Of a stretch of 64,000 bases of DNA, positions 47,559-64,000 are shown piece after piece. Both the position numbers and the translations under genes were made by a program. Where the stretch lies: NCBI RefSeq assembly GCF_020085105.1, contig NC_058045.1:8632333-8696332 (forward strand). The letters are read 5' to 3'. Under the pieces are notes generated by a model. It was not told where the DNA came from. It saw nothing but the letters and a program-made list of their open reading frames with translations, and ran no database searches. The stretch is from Siniperca chuatsi (lineage: Eukaryota; Chordata; Actinopteri; Centrarchiformes; Sinipercidae). Numbering within the stretch: the stretch's first letter is position 1; the number at the start of each line of letters is the position of its first letter.

Positions 47559-48603
47559 GGGTATTTTGTGGATGTTTTCTGGTTCTTTATGATTTATGAA
47601 TGCATGGTTACCTATTTTGTTGGTTTCCCCCCTTATTATTATTCTTCTTATATTTTCCTGACACTTTGGTAGTGTTAGTGTTCTGTGTACTGGTATTCCC
47701 TTTTTGGTCTTGTATTCAGCACAGATTCATTTCCAACAACCCACTGTTGCTTTGTCAGAGCAGGCCACTGGACTACAACATTTGGGACAGTGAACCCTTT
47801 AATGACCACTATATTTATCATCTGTCATCTGCTGAATTTATCTATGTCCTCTGCAGAGGGATTGTGCATTTAAGCGCACTAATTTAAACACGCAGAGACA
47901 CACCCACGCACACACATATAGAGTGTGAGGACCCTCAGGTCTGCTTCCTTAAACTAATATGGCTACACATAATAAAGTACTTAATTTGGCAACAAAAATG
48001 TATAATTATTTGATTTTGTATGCTAAAGCCTATGGGTAAGTGATTCATTTTGGCAGAAGTTGAAAGGAAGAAAGATACGCCAATGTTTCTCATTTGATTG
48101 ACTCCCTTTATAATCCATATATAGAAAAAAAAAAACATTATGGCCCATGTGAGACCTCCAAAACTCTTGCTAAAATCGAAACACAAGTACAGGTAACTGT
48201 GATGTCTATATATCATTGCATTCAGAAAATAATTATGTATAAATTGGCAGCAAATTTCTGCAGTCCTGTGTTACCACATTGGGTTGAGGTCTGTGCAACC
48301 AGTCTTCCTCTTCTCTTGACAGTAGCAAAAGAGTCTGTATCCCAAAGTACACAAATAATCCTATATTGCAATATGGAAAGCTCCTTTAAATGTTTGGTGA
48401 AACCAGATATTCAGATAAAATGTGTAAAGCACAAATTTTCCCACCCTGTTTTTTTCTGTATAGGCACGCATTTCCCAAACATCTACAGTGTTGTGTCTAA
48501 GTGATGTGCTGGCAAAAACAGGAGTCAGTTGATAGGATAAGAAAACAAGAAATACTTCTTCACGTCCTTGCCCTTACTGACGCCATATTTCACATGGGCT
48601 GTT

Positions 48604-55926
<7,323 letters not shown>

Positions 55927-57849
55927 CTGTAGACAAGAGGGGTTTAACAGGTTAGAGATAAAGTGCATAAAAGGGAAATGTTTCATTTAACTCCATAGCG
56001 GATGACATTCCCTGTTGTAGTGCTGTGATATTTACAGCTGGTGCTGTGCTGCATCTGCGACTACTGCATATGTATTTTAGAATCAATCAATTTCAGTGAT
56101 TTTGAAAGAAGAACATGTTCAACATCAATGCTAGAGACTACACACTGAAAGACTGTTAGATGTAAAAAGACAACATGTTATCAGGGTTAATTTCATTCCC
56201 TGCTCAGACATTTCTATCCAACTGTGTATTAAATCTTCTGCTAATCAAATGCAAGAATATGTTTTGTAGTTTTCCTGGGATAAGAGGACATTTTAATTAC
56301 TTGTGAGAACATTTCGTGTTTATCATAATGTTGAGAATTCTACGTAGTTGGTTTTTGTTTGGCAAAACAGATTGTTAAAAACTAGTCCAGAACCCAAAAT
56401 CAACAGAAAATGTTCAAATAAAAAACACTGGGAGACAAATGCAGAATAGTACATGTGCGTTTGTTTGTACAAAGCAAAATGTCTGTAGCTGTGCCAAAGA
56501 AATGGGAATAATGCCATTCACTACATCTGTCTTTGATGTCTAACCAGTCGGCAGAAGTTGTCAAGAAAAGAACTTAATGGGACTCCTACTGTGCTGTCCC
56601 CACATGAAACAGACGTCGTACAGATGCTTCAAGAGAAATACTCATTAATGAACTTAATGGATGCACACATTAACACAATGCAATGAGAATAAACAACAAA
56701 ACCAATTTCAAACAGTTGCTGGTAGTGGCGTTGTTATAAATGACTCATTAGAAATTGAGCCCACCCTCTTTGAGCTTTATGACAAATCAGCGTCAGCCAC
56801 AGAAACAGCTTACTGCTAACCACAATCTTAGAGACAGATGGAAATATTCACATTTATTGACTGGTTTATAAATCAAACAGCAAATATTATCTTTTACGGA
56901 AAGAGCCTTGAGCCAGCCAGTACTGGTTAGTTAGCTGTGTGACACCATGGGGAGCCTCCTGAGCTGCTCTCAACAGCTTTTCCATGTTTCTCCACTGAGG
57001 CCTCTGTCAGGCTGTAGGTGGTTCCAATTAAAATACCTCTCCTTAAATGTTGTAAAACCTGCCTTCTCAGGGCAGGAAATGCCTGCCGTTAGAGCATGGT
57101 GTCACAGGGAGCACAAAGGCCTGTAGTGTGTCTATCTCCTTCTGATAAATTGTTTCTTGAACACTTTTGAGCTGTACCCACCCTGCCTAATGGTCCTGAG
57201 GCTCCAACAAAGGGAGTTCTGTTGTGTTTGCATGGCCAGGTTGGACCACTGTGTGTAATGCCTAGCAGGTGTGGAATATAAAATAGTTTGATAGTTTGGA
57301 GGGCGAACAGTTAGTACATTATTGTCAGGGGGGTCTGGGCAGGCAGCAGTGCTTGGCTTAAAAGGTTTACTTTTAATGAAAGTTGAAGAACTGGCAGACA
57401 CTCTTCCTATTCTGCTAATGCAGCAGAATAGCCTCAGCTACTGACATTGAGCCTTAAGCACAGAATGTAAATAAGAAGGCCGGCCATTTTCACTTGAGGA
57501 ATCTGTCAGTCACATATCAAGTGACTCTGCTTTTATCACAGAAAACTTCTTAAGTGTAGTTACAGTAGTTAGCACTGTAGTTACAGTAATTTAACTGTCA
57601 CAGTGAGATATACAAAGACAAAATACACATTCCTGCATGTTTTTGTTTCAACCCTGTCTCCTAGAAATTTAAGTTTACATACTAATAATTTGTTTTGGCT
57701 AACACCTTTGGGAAGGTTCTAACTGCTGCCTGCAAATATGTTTGTTCAGTCAACACCCTGCATCCCGTGGTATGGTTACATGTAGATTTAGGCATTTTTC
57801 TCTAATCTTAACAAAGTGCTGTTAGTGCCTAAACACAACCATAAAAAAA
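55927..57849. other. pde3a upstream intron, no exon recognised
   Basis: Searched on the - strand for the exons that precede CGRPY in PDE3A. None recognised. In mammals the upstream introns of PDE3A are very long, so absence here is not surprising. Confidence 0.45.
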
Positions 57850-57854
57850 AATTA

Positions 57855-58172
57855 ACTAGTATTTTCAGTATCAATTAATCTGCTAATTATTTTTTTCAAT
57901 TGATTGATTAGTTGTTTGGTCTATAAAGTGATAGAAAATGGTGAAAAAAATGCAATCCCAAAGTCTAAAATTACTTTTTTAATTTGTTTGTTTTGTGCAA
58001 CCAACGGAGCCAAAAATCTTACACTTACTTTCATTGAAGACTAAAAAAAAACAGCAAATATTCATATTTGAGAGGCAACAAAAAAACAATAATTGATTGC
58101 TCAATTATCGAAATATTTGCAGATGTGTTTTCTGTTGATCGACTAACTGATTAATCAACTAATCTTTTCAGC
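57855..58172 (+). repeat. Dispersed fish repeat, copy 3
   Basis: Same family and orientation as 1258-1615 and 34026-34326: TTTTCAGTATCAATTAATCT, GTTTGGTCTATAAAGTGATA, GAAAATGGTGAAAAAAATGC and TTTTCTGTTGATCGACTAAC at the end. Located in the presumed pde3a upstream intron. Confidence 0.6.
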
Positions 58173-58174
58173 TC

Positions 58175-61100
58175 AAGATAAGTTCTGTATAATCCTTTTG
58201 TGACTTTGCAGATACTTTTACTAAGTAAAAGAAACGTTTCCTCATTAAGACGATATAAAACGTATTTCGGGCGGCATTAACATTTTTTCAAAACATATTT
58301 GCTGTTAGCAAATTTTGTTGCAAATGAATAGTACATAAACATAATATGTAGGAGAAAGGGTCGTTTTGTGTGCTTTTTTAGAAGACCAATCATACAAAGG
58401 TCAAAGTTCAAAACTGGTTTCTTGCTTTACACATAATTTTTTTACAAATTTTAATACAGCCAAAGAGAATTGTCAGCAGTCAATTGAGAGTCTTTCTCTA
58501 GTAGAAAATTACTCCTGTTCTCAGTCCCTCTTACAAAAGCACCTTGGCATTTTCCAGTATAAACCTTAATGAAGTAAATTATCCTGCAATAGGAAATACT
58601 GTATAAATTGCAACATTGTCTGCTTTTTCTTTTTCCTCCTCCCATGCTGCTTATCTTAATGTTTCGAGCCATGCAGTAAGCTGACTGGCCTCTGCCCGCT
58701 CCCCTCTCCGGTGCAGTTTACTCCCAGATTTTATACTCAACCACTCACAGCAGGTTGACAGATTACATTTGGTTTAGAGCCCAAACGGACAGTGTCCAAG
58801 CCACGATAAACACAGCAGCCATTATTTCTGCTTCCAGTAATCTACCTACTCTCGAGCCAGATGACGTGAAGAAGATAACAGCACAGTGGCCGGGGCTAAG
58901 GGAAATGGAAGGTATTCAATCGCCCTCTTTTTTACCGGGTCTGTCTGATAAAAAGCCGATATTGTCACTTTGAAGTCGGTGTTATTCCTTCTTAACACTG
59001 TACGTCACTGAAAGCTGACATGATGGAAAAAGGAGGGAGAAAAAAAAGAAGCCTAATGTCCTAATTAAGATTGTACAGATTTGATGATGGAGCAGAGAGA
59101 AGGCAATTGAAGCCATGTGTTCATTTTCTCCCAACCTCCCCTCCATGTGTTCGCTCTCTCCTTTCCTCTTCCCCAACCAGTTCTGTCTCTCACTTTTATG
59201 AGAGGACTCATTACATATTAGGAATGGTCATTGCTGTTTTGTTTGGTCTGTAAATAAATTCATATGTTACTGTGTCTTGGCCAGGTCTCAGAAGAGATAA
59301 CATTGACAAATGCAGGTTACATTACATAAATTACAAAAACACTCCCGTCTACTCCCCAAAACTTGTGATTGTTGTGTTAAATCCCACTTGAGAGATTATG
59401 TGTTGGCAGTTTGCCAATTGTTAAGAGACCATCACAGGTTTGATCCCAACAACAGCAAGTAGTTGTCAGTAGGCATGGACTCTGTTTAAGTGTCTTTTAG
59501 TTTGACACTGAAGCCTTACCAGCTCTCCCTTTCATTTTAGGCATCTGAATAAGAGCCAGATGCCTAAAACTAAATCTAAATGAAGTGTTACTCAGAAGAG
59601 AGCCCTCTCAGCTGCAGTAAACTAAACCCAGAGACTCTCTGTACTCTCCAATTGTGTCTGTATAACCCCTGCCAGAAGAAGCAGCTGTGACAGTGTGTCT
59701 AAGCGTGTGTGTATGTGTGTGTGTGTGTTAATTGTGGGGTTCTGGTGACTGGGGAGAGGCCCAGGTGTTTGTTTATACTCACACCACCATAAGTGGCCAT
59801 AGCTGGGGCCTGCTGCTGGGCTGGGCTGAGCTTTAAGACCAGGCGACAGGGCTTTGTGTACATAAGCTGCTCAGTGTGCTTACATTTACAGAACTTGTTC
59901 AAGTATCACACTGTCATTGTGCAAACAGACCCAAACAAGCCACTGACAGACGCAGCCCACACAGTTCTTTAGAGGGATCGAGACACAAAACAAAACAGTG
60001 CGCAGAATTTTTTCAAACTCAGTGCAGTAAACAATATAATTTAGAACTGAAGGTTGGATATACTGTAGTCATCACTTGTATACTTTTGTATCTGTTTTCT
60101 AGTTTATTACTTCAATTTTCCATCATGGATAGAGTGTAATATAGACTATATTACAGTTTTAAAAAAGAGGCGTAAAACGATTTATTAAAGGCAGTGGAAA
60201 GAAGAGAGGTGGGTGAATGTACTTAGTGTTTTAGTACTATTTGTATAATGACTAATACCTACTATGCTTAAATCCGCATGCCACAACTTTCACTTTCACC
60301 CAAGTCTGTACTGTAGCAGATGCACTGCAGTATTTGTTTTGTTATCATGTTTTTGGGCAGGCCAGGACCACTATGGAGATAAATGATATTAACTTGTACT
60401 GTTTTTATCCCGTGTCATGCTCCAATCTTATGCATAACATCTTGTTTGTGTAATATGCTATTTATACGCTATTTATATCTATATTACGTTTGTTTTATTT
60501 TTCATTTTTGTCTCTGCATGTCCACGTCCCATGTTGGATTAAATTTGTATTGATTTCTTCTTTTTTGTTGTGTAAACATTTGGACAAGTGTGTTATGTAA
60601 TGATTGTTTATGACAGAAAAAAAAACCAGACCAAACCATACCATTAGTTTTTTTGATCAACTAGCAGATACACAATGTAACAGTTATGTTGTCCACAGAT
60701 ACATTATGAGTATTGAAGACTTCTCCCTGACCAAGGCATACATAAAAGTTTGTAAGCCTGTGATGAAATCACACATATTTTCTTTACACATTGTATCTTT
60801 ATATTTAATTGTTCAGTAGCAGATTTTAATAAATAATTAAAAACACAATTTTTTTTAAGAATTTGCCCTACAAGTGATTAGGTGGGTGAGACTTTATTTA
60901 AGTGCTAAAGTATATCATTAGTATGAGTTTGTATTAGTCACAAAGAGCTCTTTCAAAAGCATTTCTACGCTTCAAAGAATACAATCTGGGATACAGAGAC
61001 ACGTAACTGGAAAGCTGAGAGTGCTAAATGATCTCACCTGAACCCTCAGAATCTCCAAGTAATGTGCTTTCTTAGTGGTCAGCAAAGAATGTACTCAATG

Positions 61101-61339
61101 CACACAATGATATGTGCAAAACTTGCAGGGAAAATCACACACACAAACACACACACTCATTGTTTTCACATTTTGCAATGCAAGACTGAGAAGTTCACCC
61201 CTAAAAGCAGGCTAAAAGGACACAAACACAGAATTCTGTTCAGCCCAGATGATATATACACATACGGACAGAGGCCAAACGTAGCCTTAAACTCAAACAA
61301 AGTACTTGATCAAACACCTGAACAATACATGTGATAGTT
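58175..61339. other. Presumed pde3a intron, no gene recognised
   Basis: Short unsupported open frames. It contains a perfect 13-bp inverted repeat at 59535-59547 and 59557-59569 (TTTTAGGCATCTG / CAGATGCCTAAAA, nine-base loop) and a (GT)n tract at about 59703-59728. Confidence 0.4.
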
Positions 61340-61760
61340 AAACATCTCATTCCAAAACCATGAGCATTAATCTGCTATCTGCTTTTCTCTCATTTAGCCA
61401 CAAGAGCATTAGTGAGGTTGGGCACTGTGTAGGGAGACAAATCGGCATTCAAATTCATCCAAATAGTGTTTGATTAGGTTAAGGTGCTCAGGGAAACCCA
61501 GAACACCTCTCCAAAAACAATTTCTTTATGGGCCTTATTTGTGCACGGGGGCACTGTCATGCTGAAACAGGAAATGGCCTTCCACAAACTGTTGCCACAA
61601 AGTTGGAAGCAAACTATTGTCCAAAATATCACTGTATGTTGTAAAAGTAGGATTTCCTGTGAATGGAACAAAGAGGACAAAGCATAAAAAAAACCCAGAC
61701 CAAAAGTACACAAAAGTGAGGGGACACAGGTTTCCACATACTATTGGCCTCATAGTGTAT
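61340..61760 (-). pseudogene. Tc1-like transposase fossil (C-terminal half)
   Basis: Read on the - strand, the frame at about 61535-61690 gives ILDNSLLPTLWQQFVEGHF and then LFQHDSAPVHKA. This matches the region around the second catalytic aspartate of Tc1-like transposases. Past a frameshift, KAHKEIVFGEVFWVSL continues the match. Further on (about 61350-61420) PNLTNALVAK and NAHGFGMRC resemble the C-terminal end. The first and third catalytic residues are not both preserved and the frame is interrupted, so it is inactive. The N-terminal half is missing. Possible terminal repeats were not located. Confidence 0.75.
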
Positions 61761-63730
61761 TTATGGTAGCAGTATTTTGTATATCAAAACAGAGGTCCAA
61801 TTTCTGCATATCCCATTCAGATATTTAAATACACTGTGCAGTTGCTGAAGTTGCCTTTGCTCATGTGTCACATGATCTGTCCTGATGGATGCAGCAGCAC
61901 ACTGATCTGCCCTTTTAAAGAAATGTTTAGAAAGAAGCCCTTCTACTGTATGTGCCAATAAGTTAAAAAAACATATAAATATTACTGCACCTAATAATTG
62001 AAGTTAAAACCACATGAGTATCAGATAATGACCATAAACTTAGCAAATACTGTACAGGGTAGGTGTGTCTAGCAACCATGAGCTGCAGGCATTGTCTGGC
62101 TGGCTAGTTAGCATGTTTTCTCCAGACAGCTTAGCTTAAACAGCTACCTTGGAAGACAGGAGCCACATTTACGGGAACAGGTCAGTTTTACAGTACAGCC
62201 ATAACCAATTAACAGCTTCATGAAACAACTCTCCCCACAACAAAAAATACTTAACAATACACAGCTAAAGTTAGGCTGGCTTCTTTCTCTGGCAACAAAA
62301 TGGATGAATTAACTTGAGACAGACATCATTTCAAGTAAGATGTGCATGAGTATATATATCAGCTATACCAACTATACTCAGTACAACCCTTTGTACACCT
62401 GATTGGACAAACTTGTCACTTACTGCCCCGTGATTGGCCTTTGCTTCTAATTTCCAAACTGAAAAAAAAAACATTTCTTCTGGAAACATCAAATTTCTCC
62501 AAAACTATCCACCCAAAATGGGTTTATAAATTAATCATAGGTGGGAAATAGGCCATGCAGTTGCAGATTCATGCCTCATTTTACATGTACAACACTTAGT
62601 TTTAACAATTGTTAACAAGTTTCAGGGGGTTTGCAAAATCAGTGAGTTAGTTTTTATCAAAAAGTCCACTGACTGGTCCAGTAAGTACGTGAGCAAGCTA
62701 ATTCAAAACACAAGTTCCAGACATAATGCTTGTAGTGAAAACTAAGCTCATGAGATGTTTTCTGTCTGACAGAATTGACAGGTTGTACCTTTGTATTTTG
62801 GAAACAAATCTTCTTGTATTAGAATAAAAGATGTGGTAATACTAGCCTTAAATATAGACAGGGAGAAACAAGAGCCATCTATTGTTGTTCTGTATGTCTG
62901 CACATACACTTCCAAACAAATGCAACTGAACAACACAACGGTTGTCATCAGTTGAAACTGTAGTGTTTGAATCCATGCAGGCTGTTTTCAGCGTGTCTTT
63001 GAGTCAGACATGGCTTTCTGAAGTTCTTCTACACATTAATAATTAAGCTCCAGCTTCAGTTTAGAGATCAGACAAACGCTCTTATGCAACAGTTGAAAAT
63101 GAAACTGACTTTGACCAACAGCACACATACATATATATATACAAATCTACACTATGTTCTAACTGTCCCCCTAGTTTGGCACACCATGAGTATCTGTGAC
63201 AGTGCTTTGCAGCACAGAAGCATCTGTATTTGCAGACACGCTGGCCTCCATCAGAAGACTTCCGTGCCTGTGACACAAACTCAACAAGGGAGAGAGTGAA
63301 TAAGGTAGATGAAACACAAAGAGAATCTTTCTTGTTAAGGCATAGTTAATATTTTAGGGACAGGGAGCACATGCTGTCTAGTGCTGCTTGTGCATCCACA
63401 TCATAAAAAACATTGTATGCACGATAACTCATATTCAAGTACACAACACAAACATTATTTCCCCTGAGCTGCTCTAAGATAATCCAAACATAACATCACA
63501 GTAATCAGAAAGTAATTGTAAGGAATACAATCTCTGCAGTGATCGCAGTAAATTATGCTGAAACATTTCACTTAGTAATCATGACTACCCTAATAAATTA
63601 AGACCCTGTGTTTATTCTACATTTTATGCATCGATGTGATTTACGAGGAAAACAAAAAACAGCAGAAACAAACGGCTGTATTATGTTTGTTGTGTTTTCA
63701 ACAATATGGGACTGTCGTGTCATTTCAGTT
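61761..63730. other. Presumed pde3a intron, no gene recognised
   Basis: AT-rich, with small unsupported open frames. Nothing identified. Confidence 0.4.
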
Positions 63731-63732
63731 AC

Positions 63733-64000
63733 ACTTTATTTGGACAGTCCATCTACAGATAGTATTTGTAACATTTCAACAGCTTATTAGTTGAGATTCA
63801 ACAATTCAACTGTTTCACAAATAAAACCGTTTTCTAGGTTTGGTTAGGTTTAGGCACAAAAAACATCTTGGTTAGGGTATGTTCATGAATTGTCGCATAT
63901 ACTCTATTGATAATCTGTTAAACATCTATAGACAAAGCGAAACGTTGAAATGTTACAAATACTCTATAAACTATCTGTAGGCGGACTATCCAAATAAAGT
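63733..64000. mobile_element. Inverted-repeat element running into the right window edge
   Basis: The left end reads ACTTTATTTGGACAGTCCAT followed by CTACAGATAGTATTTGTAAC. The last bases of the window, reverse complemented, read ACTTTATTTGGATAGTCCGC then CTACAGATAGTTTATAGAG...ATTTGTAACATTTCAACG. The element is therefore nearly palindromic, with arms of about 60 bp. The right end coincides with the window end, so its flank cannot be checked. Non-coding; this is a family I know as common in teleosts. Confidence 0.65.

Noticed and set aside
58755-58973. Plus-strand 72-codon frame containing LPTLEP, a string also found in the PDE3A N-terminal region
   Set aside because: It is on the opposite strand from pde3a and the rest does not match; a chance hexapeptide.
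61020-61076. Minus-strand donor GGTTCAG|GTGAGA as an upstream pde3a exon
   Set aside because: The only open frame before it shows no resemblance to PDE3A and no convincing acceptor.

Overview
The window is vertebrate nuclear DNA, almost certainly from a ray-finned fish and probably a spiny-rayed (percomorph-type) teleost. It is AT-rich, its genes are split by short GT-AG introns, the spacers hold many (CA)n tracts, and several short dispersed repeats match families I know from percomorph genomes. The species cannot be fixed by reading alone.

Four protein-coding genes can be supported. From left to right: (1) gpr22 on the + strand at 6295-7611, an orphan class A GPCR whose whole coding region lies in one exon. 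(2) bcap29 on the + strand at 19716-21745, seven coding exons giving a 236-residue ER membrane/coiled-coil protein. (3) slco1c1 on the - strand at 23922-37069, fourteen coding exons giving a 692-residue OATP1C1-type organic anion/thyroid hormone transporter, with a candidate non-coding first exon near 39.7 kb. (4) pde3a on the - strand at 48604-55926, the last ten exons of a cGMP-inhibited phosphodiesterase 3A, covering the whole catalytic domain; its upstream exons were not found and probably lie beyond the right edge. All exon junctions of bcap29, slco1c1 and the visible part of pde3a were joined by hand and keep one open frame.

The layout joins two blocks that are separate in mammals: gpr22-bcap29 (human 7q22) and slco1c1-pde3a (human 12p12). 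bcap29 and slco1c1 are convergent, 2.2 kb apart stop to stop. cog5 (whose intron holds GPR22 in mammals) and dus4l were not recognised. The genes do not form an operon-like unit. slco1c1 and pde3a are co-oriented as in mammals and their adjacency is old.

The rest is intronic or intergenic DNA with decayed transposons: a hAT-type element with a perfect 8-bp target duplication (12422-13026), a long-inverted-repeat element flanked by TA (41642-42240), a TTAA-flanked MITE (27566-27952), a Tc1-like transposase fossil (about 61340-61760, - strand), a probable PIF/Harbinger remnant (about 17-1023), three copies of one dispersed repeat family, and LINE 3'-end-like sequences. I saw no CRISPR array, tRNA, rRNA or previously undescribed gene system. 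The most useful second looks are the synteny junction, the missing cog5, the long inverted repeats and a perfect 23-bp hairpin at 34658-34709.
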